In this document: positions 52,881 through 61,697 of the stretch, piece by piece | Numbering within the stretch: position 1 is the first letter of the stretch | Layout: every line of letters begins with the position of its first letter | Source of the DNA: Pedococcus badiiscoriae | GTDB lineage: Bacteria; Actinomycetota; Actinomycetes; Actinomycetales; Dermatophilaceae | Direction: 5' to 3' | DNA: 64,000 nucleotides | Assembly (NCBI RefSeq): GCF_013408925.1 | Contig: NZ_JACCAB010000001.1 | Location: 1,922,001 to 1,986,000 of the forward strand | Notes under the pieces: model-generated | Told to the model about the DNA's origin: nothing | What the model saw: the letters and a program-made list of their open reading frames with translations, nothing else | Databases searched by the model: none | Made by a program: the position numbers and the translations under genes

Positions 52881-54134
52881 TCAGCGGCTGCGGATACGGC
52901 TCATCTGAGGGTGTGGGAAGCCTGAGGCGAGGCCTGTGAGGAACGACACGATTCGTTCAAGGGGCCCGCGCCAGCGAAGGAGCGCGAAGCCCGCCCCGAC
53001 CGTCAGGACCACGGCAGCCTCCGACCAGAAGTTGGTGGTGCCTATGTCTGGCCACACGTCGGTGCGCAGCAGGACAAGGTGCAAGCTGTACGAAGTCAGC
53101 GACATGGCCCCCGCGCCGAAAACGACCTGCCAGACCCTTGGCCGGTGACGTGCCGCGAGAAGACAGCCACCGATCACAGCCACCGCGCACCCGGTTGTCT
53201 GCATCAGGTCGAAGGGAGTGGCCGTGTGAGGAGCATGGACGGCCAGCCACCACAGCGACCCTGTTGGCGTGGTGCCTCCGAAGCCTGCGGGAAGGGCTGC
53301 CGCGAGGTCGTGCCAGGTGGCGCCGGGGCGGGCGTCCGGCCAGGACTGAAGCAAGGCGGTGCGCGCGGAAGGGATGCGGAGGAGGAGATCCGACACCGTG
53401 GCGGCGGCCACGGCGAGGGCCGAGCCAGTCGCAACTAGCCACCAGGCAGTCCGCGGGCGATCCAATGCCACGCGCCCAAGGGCCATGCCCGCCAGAAGGA
53501 AGCCGAGCCAGGGCAGTGCCGGGAAGTCGCCGTTCAGACCCAGGTTCACCGCCAGTTGGAACGGCGTGAGGTCGTGGAGTGGAACGGAGGCAGTGGAGGG
53601 GAGATGCGGTCTCACGAGAGCACTGACGAACGGCAGCACGAGATCAGCGACCAACGCGGCAGCGAGCAGCTGGCGGGCGCGGAGGCGGAGGAACGGGATT
53701 CCGAGCATGAACAGCACGCCGTAGTAAGGGAGGATCACGCCGACGCCTGGGTCATGCAGCTTTTCGAGAACGAGCCCGATGGCGGCGATGGCGAGCGCCC
53801 GGACAAATATGCTTATCTCCAACCGGCCTCGCCCTGACTGGCGCTCGAGCGTGGAGCGCCTCGTCATAATCGCGATACTCGTGCCAGCCAGAACGGCGAA
53901 GAGGCCGGAGGATCGGCCTGTGGCGAGGCTTTGGGGCCACGGGACGTGGCCGTGGATCGTCTTCGCCAGCGTGTGGTGGGCGATCATCCCGATCAGGGCG
54001 ATACAGCGCGCGACGTCGAGACCTACAAGTCGACCACCCGCGGCGTGGCCGCCAGAACTAGATCCGATTGCGTTCGGCAAGGGGGAGCGTCGATCCTTGG
54101 ACTGTTGTGCCGCTAGGGCCTCCGCAGGGTGCAC
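52881..54134 (-). CDS. HGSNAT/YeiB-like membrane acyltransferase
   Basis: About 417 residues with 9-11 TM segments. The start RLVGLDVARCIALIGMIAHHTL and the later PWLGFLLAGMALGR and SLTSYSLHLVLL resemble DUF1624/heparan-alpha-glucosaminide N-acetyltransferase and DUF418 proteins, which move acetyl groups from cytosolic acetyl-CoA onto extracytoplasmic amino sugars. With two deacetylases in the locus, re-acetylation or other acylation of an amino sugar is plausible. The GTG at 54134 is my best start; the open frame continues to 54431 antisense to mfd. It is the last gene of the polysaccharide locus before mfd. Confidence 0.78.
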   Translation of the reverse strand: MHPAEALAAQQSKDRRSPLPNAIGSSSGGHAAGGRLVGLDVARCIALIGMIAHHTLAKTIHGHVPWPQSLATGRSSGLFAVLAGTSIAIMTRRSTLERQSGRGRLEISIFVRALAIAAIGLVLEKLHDPGVGVILPYYGVLFMLGIPFLRLRARQLLAAALVADLVLPFVSALVRPHLPSTASVPLHDLTPFQLAVNLGLNGDFPALPWLGFLLAGMALGRVALDRPRTAWWLVATGSALAVAAATVSDLLLRIPSARTALLQSWPDARPGATWHDLAAALPAGFGGTTPTGSLWWLAVHAPHTATPFDLMQTTGCAVAVIGGCLLAARHRPRVWQVVFGAGAMSLTSYSLHLVLLRTDVWPDIGTTNFWSEAAVVLTVGAGFALLRWRGPLERIVSFLTGLASGFPHPQMSRIRSR

Positions 54135-54252
54135 ACGACGACGGTAGTGCTCAGGCCCGCGGCACGTCCCCCTTAAAGTGACGTAGGACCGCTCCCGAGA
54201 ACTTGGGCCGTTCGCGCCAGGACGCCCCCCACCACCAGAAGTTGGAAGAATC

Positions 54253-57200
54253 GTGACCCTCGCCCCGCTGCTCGACCTCCTCGGTGCCGATGCCGCCGTC
54301 GGCCGAGCCCTCGCGGTCGCCCGCGCAGGCGAACCGTCCGCCGACCTCGCGGTCGCGGCCGGTGCGCGACCTGCCCTGATCGCGGCCCTGTCGCGGGACT
54401 GTGGCCGCCCGATCCTGGCGGTGACGGCCACGACGCGGGAGGCCGAGGACCTCGTGGCGGCCCTGGGCTGCTACCTCGACCCGGACCGCGTGGCCGAGTT
54501 CCCCGCCTGGGAGACCCTGCCCCACGAGCGGCTCAGCCCGCGCAGCGACACGGTCGGCAAGCGGCTGGCCGTGCTGCGCCGGCTCAAGCACCCCGACCCG
54601 GCCGACCCGGCCTACGGTCCGCTCGATGTCGTCGTGGCCCCCGTGCGGGCGGTGCTCCAGCCGGTGTCCAAGGGCCTGGGCGACCTCGCCCCGGTGGCCC
54701 TGCTGGCCGGTGACGACGCGCCCCTCGAACGGGTCGTCGAGGACTTGGCGGCCGCGGCATACTCCCGCACCGACCTGGTGGAGCGCCGCGGTGAGTTCGC
54801 GGTCAGGGGAGGCATCCTCGACGTGTTCCCACCCACCGAGGACCACCCGGTCCGGGTGGAGTTCTGGGGCGACACCGTCGAGGAGATCCGCTGGTTCAAG
54901 GTCGCCGACCAGCGCAGCCTGGAGGTCGCCGAGCACGGACTGTGGGCACCCCCGTGCCGCGAGGTGCTGCTCACCGACTCGGTGCGGGCTCGCGCCGCCG
55001 CGCTGATGGACCAGCTGCCCGGTGCGGTCGACCTGCTTGCCAAGCTCGCCGAGGGCATCGCCGTCGAGGGCATGGAGTCCCTCGCGCCGGCCCTCGTGGA
55101 CGGCATGGAGAGCGTCCTGGACACGCTGCGCGACGGGACGGCGGTGGTCCTGTGCGACCCCGAACGGGTGCGCACCCGGGCCCATGACCTGGTCGCCACG
55201 AGCCAGGAGTTCCTCGAGGCCGGCTGGGCCAACGCGGCGGTCGGCAACACCGTGCCGATCGACCTGCAGGGAATCCTCGGCACCGCGTCGTTCTGGAGCC
55301 TCGCCGACCTTCGCGCGCATGCCCAGGACCTCGGGGTGCCGTGGTGGGACCTCGGCCCGTTCGTCGCCGACGAGGAGCTCGCCGCGGGCGACTCGGTCGT
55401 CGTGAACACCGGTCTGGAGGAGTCGCCGCGGTATCGCGGAAGCACGCCCGAGGCCGTGGCTGACCTGCAGCGCTGGGTCGCCGAGGGGTGGCGGGTCGTG
55501 GTGGTCACCGAGGGACCGGGTCTGGCCCGCCGCGTCTCCGAGGTGCTGGCCGACGAGTCGGTGGCGGCCCGCCTCGACGCAGACCTGAGCGACCTGAGCG
55601 ACGGGGTCGTGCACCTGACCACGGGCAGCGTCGGCAGCGGCTTCCTGTGTCCTGCAAGCAAGTTCGCCCTCATCACCGAGACCGACCTCACCGGCACGCC
55701 GGGTCAGGGCGGCTCCACCAAGGACATGCGCAAGATGCCGTCGCGGCGGCGCAACCAGGTCGACCCGCTGCAGCTCAAGCCCGGCGACTTCGTCGTCCAC
55801 GAGCAGCATGGGGTCGGCAAGTTCGTCGAGATGGTCCAGCGCACCATCGGGGCCGCGACCCGGGAGTACCTCCTCATCGAGTACGCCCCGGGCAAGCGCG
55901 GCCAACCCGGGGACCGGCTCTTCGTGCCCACCGACCAGCTCGACCAGGTCACCCGCTACGTCGGTGGCGAGATGCCGACGCTCAACAAGATGGGCGGCAG
56001 CGACTGGGCCAAGACCAAGGGGCGGGCGCGCAAGTACGTCAAGCAGATCGCCGCCGAGCTGATCCAGCTCTACTCCGCCCGGATGGCCACCGCCGGCCAC
56101 GCCTTCTCGCCGGACACGCCGTGGCAGCGCGAGCTCGAGGACGCCTTCTCCTACGTCGAGACCCCTGACCAGCTCAGCTCCATCGAAGAGGTCAAGGCCG
56201 ACATGGAGCGCTCCGTGCCGATGGACCGCCTCATCTGTGGCGACGTCGGCTACGGCAAGACCGAGATCGCGGTGCGGGCTGCGTTCAAGGCGATCCAGGA
56301 CGGCAAGCAGGTGGCGGTGCTGGTGCCGACGACCCTGCTGGTCCAGCAGCACCTGCAGACCTTCACCGAGCGCTACCAGCAGTTCCCGGTGGTGGTGCGG
56401 CCGCTCTCGCGCTTCCAGAGCGAGAAGGAGTCCCGCGAGACCATCGCTGGGCTGGCCGACGGCAGCGTCGACCTCGTCATCGGCACCCACCGGCTGCTCG
56501 GCGGCACGATCGAGTACAAGGACCTGGGGCTGGTCGTCATCGACGAGGAGCAGCGCTTCGGGGTCGAGCACAAGGAACAGCTCAAGACCCTGCGCACCGC
56601 CGTCGACGTGCTCGCCATGTCGGCGACCCCCATCCCGCGAACGCTCGAGATGGCCGTGACCGGCATCCGCGAGATGTCCACTCTGGCAACGCCGCCGGAG
56701 GAGCGGCACCCGGTCCTCACCTACGTGGGGGCCTACGACGAGAGGCAGATCGTGGCCGCGATCCGTCGTGAGCTGCTCCGTGAGGGACAGGTCTTCCTGG
56801 TCCACAACAAGGTGTCGACCATCGAGCGCGCCGCCAGCCGGGTGCGTGAGCTCGTGCCCGAAGCCAGGGTGGCGACCGCCCACGGCAAGATGGGCGAGCA
56901 CAAGCTCGAGCAGGTGGTCCTCGACTTCTGGGACAAGAAGTTCGACGTGCTCGTCTGCACCACGATCGTCGAGACCGGCCTGGACATCTCCAACGCGAAC
57001 ACCCTCATCGTCGAGCGCTCCGACGTCCTGGGCCTGTCCCAGCTCCACCAGCTGCGCGGCCGCGTCGGGCGAGGCCGCGAACGGGCCTACTGCTACTTCC
57101 TCTACCCGCCCGAGAAGCCGATGACCGAGACGGCCCACGACCGGCTGCAGACCATGGCCAGCCACACCGACCTCGGCGCCGGCATCCAGATCGCCATGAA

Positions 57201-57828
57201 GGACCTCGAGATCCGCGGCGCCGGCAACCTGCTCGGCGGGGAGCAGTCCGGCCACATAGCCGGGGTCGGCTTCGACCTCTACGTGCGCCTCGTCGGGGAG
57301 GCGGTGGCCGACTTCCGTGGGGATGGTCAGACGCCCCCGGGCGAGATCAAGATCGAGCTCCCGGTCGACGCCCACCTGCCGCACGAGTACGTGCCGGGGG
57401 AGCGGTTGCGGCTGGAGGCCTACAAGAAGCTCGCCAGCGTCCTGGACGAGCAGGCCCTCGCCGACATCGAGGCCGAGCTCGTCGATCGCTACGGCCCCCT
57501 GCCCGAGCCGGTCCGCAACCTCATGGAGGTCGCCCGGCTGCGCACGGTGGCCCGGCAGGCTGGGGTCGCGGACATCTCGGTGCAGGGGAACTTCGTCCGG
57601 TTCGGGCCGGTCGACCTCCCCGAGTCGGCCCAGCTGAGACTGCAGCGGCTCTACCCCAAGTCCCTCGTCAAGGATGCGGTGCATACCATTCTCGTGCCGA
57701 AGCCGATGACGGCTCGGGTGGGTGGCCAACCGCTGCGCGACACGGCAGTCTTGCAGTGGGCCAGCGACCTCATCCGAGGCGTGCTGCTGGGCAGCGTCGC
57801 CGACGCCGCCCGCGTCGGCACCGTGTGA
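54253..57828 (+). CDS. mfd: Transcription-repair coupling factor
   Basis: 1191-residue RNA polymerase-displacing translocase that recruits UvrA to stalled transcription complexes. The UvrB-like N-terminal module (about 15-300) is followed by the RNAP-interaction domain (KPGDFVVHEQHGVGKFVEM, about 510-530) and two RecG-like motor domains with Walker A GDVGYGKT (663-670) and DEEQ box (764-767). QLRGRVGRGRERAYCYF and the C-terminal TRCF domain (from about 1040) complete it. The GTG start at 54253 gives canonical length. In M. tuberculosis mfd is near pth; here 29 kb separates them, although downstream mazG and eno keep their order. Confidence 0.98.
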   Translation: MTLAPLLDLLGADAAVGRALAVARAGEPSADLAVAAGARPALIAALSRDCGRPILAVTATTREAEDLVAALGCYLDPDRVAEFPAWETLPHERLSPRSDTVGKRLAVLRRLKHPDPADPAYGPLDVVVAPVRAVLQPVSKGLGDLAPVALLAGDDAPLERVVEDLAAAAYSRTDLVERRGEFAVRGGILDVFPPTEDHPVRVEFWGDTVEEIRWFKVADQRSLEVAEHGLWAPPCREVLLTDSVRARAAALMDQLPGAVDLLAKLAEGIAVEGMESLAPALVDGMESVLDTLRDGTAVVLCDPERVRTRAHDLVATSQEFLEAGWANAAVGNTVPIDLQGILGTASFWSLADLRAHAQDLGVPWWDLGPFVADEELAAGDSVVVNTGLEESPRYRGSTPEAVADLQRWVAEGWRVVVVTEGPGLARRVSEVLADESVAARLDADLSDLSDGVVHLTTGSVGSGFLCPASKFALITETDLTGTPGQGGSTKDMRKMPSRRRNQVDPLQLKPGDFVVHEQHGVGKFVEMVQRTIGAATREYLLIEYAPGKRGQPGDRLFVPTDQLDQVTRYVGGEMPTLNKMGGSDWAKTKGRARKYVKQIAAELIQLYSARMATAGHAFSPDTPWQRELEDAFSYVETPDQLSSIEEVKADMERSVPMDRLICGDVGYGKTEIAVRAAFKAIQDGKQVAVLVPTTLLVQQHLQTFTERYQQFPVVVRPLSRFQSEKESRETIAGLADGSVDLVIGTHRLLGGTIEYKDLGLVVIDEEQRFGVEHKEQLKTLRTAVDVLAMSATPIPRTLEMAVTGIREMSTLATPPEERHPVLTYVGAYDERQIVAAIRRELLREGQVFLVHNKVSTIERAASRVRELVPEARVATAHGKMGEHKLEQVVLDFWDKKFDVLVCTTIVETGLDISNANTLIVERSDVLGLSQLHQLRGRVGRGRERAYCYFLYPPEKPMTETAHDRLQTMASHTDLGAGIQIAMKDLEIRGAGNLLGGEQSGHIAGVGFDLYVRLVGEAVADFRGDGQTPPGEIKIELPVDAHLPHEYVPGERLRLEAYKKLASVLDEQALADIEAELVDRYGPLPEPVRNLMEVARLRTVARQAGVADISVQGNFVRFGPVDLPESAQLRLQRLYPKSLVKDAVHTILVPKPMTARVGGQPLRDTAVLQWASDLIRGVLLGSVADAARVGTV

Positions 57829-57848
57829 CCAAGTGGAGGATGTAGTCC

Positions 57849-58376
57849 GTGAAGGCATTGAGTGCGCTGCGTGGGTCGATCGTGACAGCAGTCGTGGTGG
57901 GGGTGCTGGCCGTCTCCGGCTGTGCCACCGCCGACACCGCCGCGGTCGTCAACGGGCACCGGATCAGTGAGCAGGAGGTCCAGGAGGCCACCACGCAGAT
58001 CACCAAGGCCTACCCCGGCGCGAAGCTCGACACGGCCAGCGCCCTGTCCAGCCTGGTGATGGCCACCTTCATCAACCAGGTCGCGGACGAGTCCGGCAAG
58101 GGGCTGTCCGACTCGGCAGCCAAGGCTGCTGTCGCGGGCATCCCCGACCCGGTGCCGGCCACCCTCGAGCTCGTGAAGTCCAGCCTGTCGTCCCAGCAGC
58201 TGACCAGTGTCGAGCAGGGCAAGGTCATCGCGCTCGCGTCCAAGGCGAAGGTGACGCTCAACCCGCGGTACGGCACGTTCGACCCCAAGAAGGTCCGCTT
58301 CGACGTGAGCCAGCCCAACTGGATCAAGACCGAGCCGAGCCAGTCCTCGGCGCCGGCCACCACCCCGGCGGGCTGA
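57849..58376 (+). CDS. SurA N-terminal domain lipoprotein
   Basis: 175-residue predicted lipoprotein. The signal peptide ends in lipobox VSGC with Cys25. The mature part begins with the SurA/PrsA N-terminal pattern VVNGHRISEQEVQEATTQI, and no PPIase domain is present. It ends with a Ser/Pro/Ala tail. Lipoproteins of this kind between mfd and mazG or eno are known in other actinobacteria (M. tuberculosis has lpqU near this point, though not an obvious homologue). A chaperone role outside the membrane is inferred. Its GTG start is 20 nt after mfd. Confidence 0.87.
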   Translation: MKALSALRGSIVTAVVVGVLAVSGCATADTAAVVNGHRISEQEVQEATTQITKAYPGAKLDTASALSSLVMATFINQVADESGKGLSDSAAKAAVAGIPDPVPATLELVKSSLSSQQLTSVEQGKVIALASKAKVTLNPRYGTFDPKKVRFDVSQPNWIKTEPSQSSAPATTPAG

Positions 58377-58382
58377 GCCCCG

Positions 58383-59375
58383 GTGCCGGGTCGGCTGACC
58401 CTGCTGGTCGGCAGCCCGCGGATCGCGCCCGGCCTGTTCACCCGCGCGGCGTGGCAGGCGCTGGACGCCGCCGGTGTGGTCCTCGCCCGCGACGAGACCG
58501 AACCGCTGGCGGATGCCGTGGCCGAGGCCGGTACGCCGGTGCGTCACCTGGGTGACGTCGCCCCGCCTGAGCTGGCGCGCACCCTCATGGACCTGGCGGC
58601 GCAGGCACCCGTCGTCTGGGTGTCCTCGGCGGACGGGGACCCGGGACTCACCGACGCCATCGCCTCAGAGGTCTCCCGGCTGGGATCGCCTCCCGAGGTG
58701 GAGGTCCTGGTGGCGTCGTGGGACGTGCCCGGCTCGCGGCTGCTCGACCTCGTGGCCGTGATGGACCGGCTCCGGTCGCCCGGAGGCTGTCCCTGGGATG
58801 CCGAACAGACCCCCGAGTCGCTGGTGAAGTACCTGGTCGAGGAGAGCCACGAAGCAGCGGAGGCCATCGAGTCCGGCGACCGCGACCACATCCGCGAGGA
58901 GCTCGGTGACGTGCTGCTCCAGGTGGTCTTCCAGGCCCGTGTGGCCCAGGAGCACGCGACCGAGCCGTTCGACGTCGACGACGTGGCCGGCGCGATCATC
59001 GAGAAGCTGGTCCGCCGGCACCCCCACGTGTTCGCGGACGGAGCCGCCACCACTCCTGCCGAGGTGGAGCAGGCCTGGGAGCAGATCAAGGCCGCCGAGC
59101 GTGCGGCGAAGGCACCCCACGGGGGAGGCGAGGACGGGCACCAAGGCCTGCTGCACGGCATACCGAGATCGTTGCCCAGCCTGCTCGCCGCCGAGAAGGT
59201 GCTGGCGCGACTCGAGCGCACCGGCGGCGACCTGTCCGCCGTGGGTGACCCGCAGGGAGACCTCGCGGCGCGGCTGCTCGCCCTCGTGGCCGAGGCCCGG
59301 TCCCGCGGTGTCTCTGCCGAGGAGGTGCTGAGGCAGGCGCTGCGCGACCTCGATCAGGAGGCGCAGACGGGTTGA
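58383..59375 (+). CDS. mazG: Nucleoside triphosphate pyrophosphohydrolase MazG
   Basis: 330-residue NTP pyrophosphatase that removes aberrant or oxidised nucleotides. The MazG all-alpha fold includes MDRLRSPGGCPWDAEQTPESLVKYLVEESHEAAEAIESGD followed by REELGDVLLQVVFQARVA, which together form the EExxE...ExxD magnesium site. RRHPHVF and AWEQIKAAER follow, as in the family. An N-terminal 120-residue domain (LTLLVGSPRIAPGLFTRAAWQAL) is the actinobacterial extension. The GTG start lies 6 nt after the lipoprotein gene, probably one operon with mfd. Confidence 0.95.
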   Translation: MPGRLTLLVGSPRIAPGLFTRAAWQALDAAGVVLARDETEPLADAVAEAGTPVRHLGDVAPPELARTLMDLAAQAPVVWVSSADGDPGLTDAIASEVSRLGSPPEVEVLVASWDVPGSRLLDLVAVMDRLRSPGGCPWDAEQTPESLVKYLVEESHEAAEAIESGDRDHIREELGDVLLQVVFQARVAQEHATEPFDVDDVAGAIIEKLVRRHPHVFADGAATTPAEVEQAWEQIKAAERAAKAPHGGGEDGHQGLLHGIPRSLPSLLAAEKVLARLERTGGDLSAVGDPQGDLAARLLALVAEARSRGVSAEEVLRQALRDLDQEAQTG

Positions 59376-59437
59376 CCCGCGGGGCCGCGGGCCCATGGAT
59401 TTGCTTGTAAAACCAAAGATGCCTTAAGATTTCAAGT
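59376..59437 (+). promoter_or_regulatory. AT-rich promoter of the pseudouridine salvage operon
   Basis: A locally AT-rich patch, with TTGCTT (59401-59406) and TTAAGATT (59424-59431) as possible -35 and -10 elements, 17 bp apart and just before the ATG at 59438. It stands out against the flanking high GC. Confidence 0.5.
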
Positions 59438-60676
59438 ATGACCTTGACCGAGCGCGAGCGAGAGATCGTCGACCTGCTCCGGGCCGAGCCCCTCCTGGAT
59501 GCCGCCGCCATCGCGGACCGCACGGGCTCCACGAAGGCGGCCGTCTCGGTGCACCTGTCCAACCTCACCAAGAAGGGGGCCATCCTCGGGCGCGGCTACG
59601 TCGTCCGTCCGGAGGCCCAGTCCGTCGTGGTGGTGGGCGGCGCCAACATGGACATCAAGGCCCACTCGACCCACGCCATCGAGCTGCGGACCTCCAACCC
59701 CGGCGCCGCCCTCAGCACCCCCGGGGGTGTCGGCCGCAACATCGCGGAGAACCTCGCGCGGTTGGGCAGCCCGACCCACCTCGTGGCTCCGGTCGGCCGG
59801 GACGCCTTCGGCGAGGAGATCATCGCAGCCACCCGAGCCGCAGGGGTGGTCGTCGACCACATGATCGCCTCCGACGACGCCACCGGCACCTACCTCGCGG
59901 TGCTCGACGCCACCGGCGAGCTGGTGGTGGCGGTGTCGAACATGCGGGCCACCGACCGGCTGACCGTCCGAGAGCTGATGCGCTGCCGTGACCTGCTGAG
60001 CCGCGCCGACCTGCTGGTCCTGGACGGCAACATCCCGGAGGCGCCGGCCGCCTGGCTGCTGGACTTCGCGGCTGCGGTGAACGTCCCCGTCGTGATGGAC
60101 CCCGTCAGCGTCGCCAAGGCCAGGCCGCTCGCGCACATGCTCTCGCCGCAGCGACCCCTGCTGGCCCTGACCCCCAACCTCGACGAGCTGTCCGCGATCG
60201 TCGGTGAGCCCGTGCCCCAGGCGCGCGCCGACATCGCCCGCGCCGCGCGTCGGCTGCACGAGCTCGGTGTCCAGAACGTCTGGGTGCGCCGCGGCGTCCG
60301 CGGCAGCCTGCTCAGCAGCCTCGATGACGCAGGCCGCGCGACAGTGGTCACGCTGGACGCCCCGCCCGTCACACCGGTCGACGTCACCGGTGCGGGCGAC
60401 TCGATGACCGGCGCGTTCGTGCATGCCCTGATGCGCGGCGACTCCCCGGTCGATGCCGCCCGGTTCGGCCAGATGGCCGCTGCCCTCACGGTCGCCAGCC
60501 CCGAGACCGTGCGGCCCGACCTCACCCCCCGCCTCGTCGACGCAGAGCTCAGAAGGTCCCTGCGCGGCGCGACCACTCCGCGCGGAGCGACCACTCCGCG
60601 CGGCGCGACCACCCGGCGCGGCACGACCACCCGGCGCGCCACGTCGACCCGCCCCCAGTCCAAGGAGAACCGATGA
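59438..60676 (+). CDS. psuK: Pseudouridine kinase-like PfkB protein with N-terminal HTH
   Basis: 412 residues in three parts. An N-terminal winged-helix (residues 1-55, EREREIVDLLRAEPLLDAAAIADRTGSTKAAVSVHLSNLTKKGAI) may sense substrate and regulate its own operon. The ribokinase-fold domain (about 62-370) has VVVGGANMDI, PGGVGRNIAENLARLG and the anion hole/catalytic VTGAGDSMTGAF. A basic repetitive tail of about 35 residues (RGATTP-type repeats) ends the protein. With psuG 4 nt overlapping downstream, the substrate is pseudouridine, phosphorylated to PsiMP for cleavage. HTH-PfkB fusions of this kind are known. No nucleoside transporter gene is adjacent. Confidence 0.9.
   Translation: MTLTEREREIVDLLRAEPLLDAAAIADRTGSTKAAVSVHLSNLTKKGAILGRGYVVRPEAQSVVVVGGANMDIKAHSTHAIELRTSNPGAALSTPGGVGRNIAENLARLGSPTHLVAPVGRDAFGEEIIAATRAAGVVVDHMIASDDATGTYLAVLDATGELVVAVSNMRATDRLTVRELMRCRDLLSRADLLVLDGNIPEAPAAWLLDFAAAVNVPVVMDPVSVAKARPLAHMLSPQRPLLALTPNLDELSAIVGEPVPQARADIARAARRLHELGVQNVWVRRGVRGSLLSSLDDAGRATVVTLDAPPVTPVDVTGAGDSMTGAFVHALMRGDSPVDAARFGQMAAALTVASPETVRPDLTPRLVDAELRRSLRGATTPRGATTPRGATTRRGTTTRRATSTRPQSKENR
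60562..60651 (+). repeat. Five tandem 18-bp repeats inside the psuK 3' end
   Basis: Units beginning GCGCGG at 60562, 60580, 60598, 60616 and 60634. The first three are nearly identical (GCGCGGCGCGACCACTCC type) and the last two diverge. They encode the six-residue repeat RGATTP/RGATTR and keep the frame open, so copy number can change without breaking psuK. Confidence 0.85.
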
Positions 60677-61593
60677 ACGCCCCCCACCCCTCGCTCCAGC
60701 TCACCACCGAGGTGGCCGAGGCGCTCGCGAGCGGCAAGCCCGTCGTCGCCCTCGAGAGCACGATCATCAGTCACGGCATGCCCTACCCGCGCAACGTGGA
60801 GATGGCCCTCGAGGTCGAGCAGATCATCCGCGACGGCCGCGCCGTGCCGGCCACGATCGCCGTCCTCGACGGCATACCGCGCATCGGCCTGACGCGCGAC
60901 GAGCTCGAGACCCTCGCCACCCACCCCGAGGTGGCCAAGGTGAGCCTGCGCGACCTTCCGTACGTCATGGCCCGCAAGGTGCACGGTGCCACCACGGTGG
61001 CCAGCACGATGCGCCTGGCGGCCCTGGCCGGCATCCGAGTCTTCGTGACCGGTGGTCTGGGCGGTGTGCACCGCGGCGCCGCCACGAGCTTCGACATCTC
61101 CGCCGACCTCACCGAGCTCGGCCAGACCGATGTCGCCGTGGTCAGTGCCGGGGTGAAGTCGATCCTCGACATCGGCCTGACCCTCGAGTCGCTCGAGACG
61201 CTGGGCGTGCCGGTCGTCGTCGTCGGCTCCGACGAGTTCCCCTCGTTCTACTCGCGCGAGAGCGGCCACGCCGCCCCGATGCGCGTCGACTCCGTGCAGG
61301 ACCTCGCCGCGATGATGCGCGCCAAGTGGTCGCTCGGCCTCGCGGGCGGCATCGCGGTCACCAACCCCGTTCCCGCCGAGGACGAGATCCCGGCGGCGCA
61401 GATCAGCGGCCTCATCGACCAGGCCCTCGCGGAGTGCGCCGAGCGTGGCATCCACGGCAAGGACATCACGCCGTTCCTCCTGGGGCGCATCGTCGAGCTG
61501 TCCGGCGGCCGGTCCCTGGAGACCAACATCGCGCTGGTGCGCCACAACGCTCGCCTCGGCGCAGCACTCGCCATCGCCTACGCGACGCCCTGA
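60673..61593 (+). CDS. psuG: Pseudouridine-5'-phosphate glycosidase
   Basis: 306-residue enzyme that splits the C-glycosidic bond of pseudouridine 5'-phosphate to uracil and ribose-5-phosphate. Family motifs are ALESTIISHGMPYPRNVE, the catalytic Lys region in ARKVHGATTVASTM, VFVTGGLGGVHRGAATSFDISADL, VVSAGVKSILDI, SFYSRESGH, and GGIAVTNPVP. The ATG overlaps the psuK stop (ATGA), so kinase and glycosidase are made together. Length matches the family. Confidence 0.96.
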   Translation: MNAPHPSLQLTTEVAEALASGKPVVALESTIISHGMPYPRNVEMALEVEQIIRDGRAVPATIAVLDGIPRIGLTRDELETLATHPEVAKVSLRDLPYVMARKVHGATTVASTMRLAALAGIRVFVTGGLGGVHRGAATSFDISADLTELGQTDVAVVSAGVKSILDIGLTLESLETLGVPVVVVGSDEFPSFYSRESGHAAPMRVDSVQDLAAMMRAKWSLGLAGGIAVTNPVPAEDEIPAAQISGLIDQALAECAERGIHGKDITPFLLGRIVELSGGRSLETNIALVRHNARLGAALAIAYATP

Positions 61594-61605
61594 CCCCTCG
61601 GCGGT

Positions 61606-61681
61606 GCACACAGCCGCAACCCCACAGCCGCAACCCCGGGTATGCCGCGGGGCGGACTCCGTGGAGGAGCCCGCCCCGCGG
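61606..61681. terminator. Convergent terminator hairpin with a short direct repeat
   Basis: CCGCGGGGCGG (61645-61655) pairs with CCGCCCCGCGG (61671-61681) around a 15-nt loop, between psuG and the convergent protease gene. A duplicated cacagccgcaacccc lies just before it (61609-61638). Confidence 0.7.
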
Positions 61682-61697
61682 GTGGTGCTGGAGGTCG

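Noticed and set aside
25174..54252. Prophage or integrative element
   Set aside because: No integrase, recombinase, phage structural gene, tRNA-flanked att repeats or transposase; gene content is polysaccharide and ACP metabolism.
54151..57858. 1235-codon open frame antisense to mfd
   Set aside because: Its composition (His/Asp/Gly/Arg/Val-rich, no domains) is that of a high-GC antisense shadow, and mfd on the other strand is complete and conserved.
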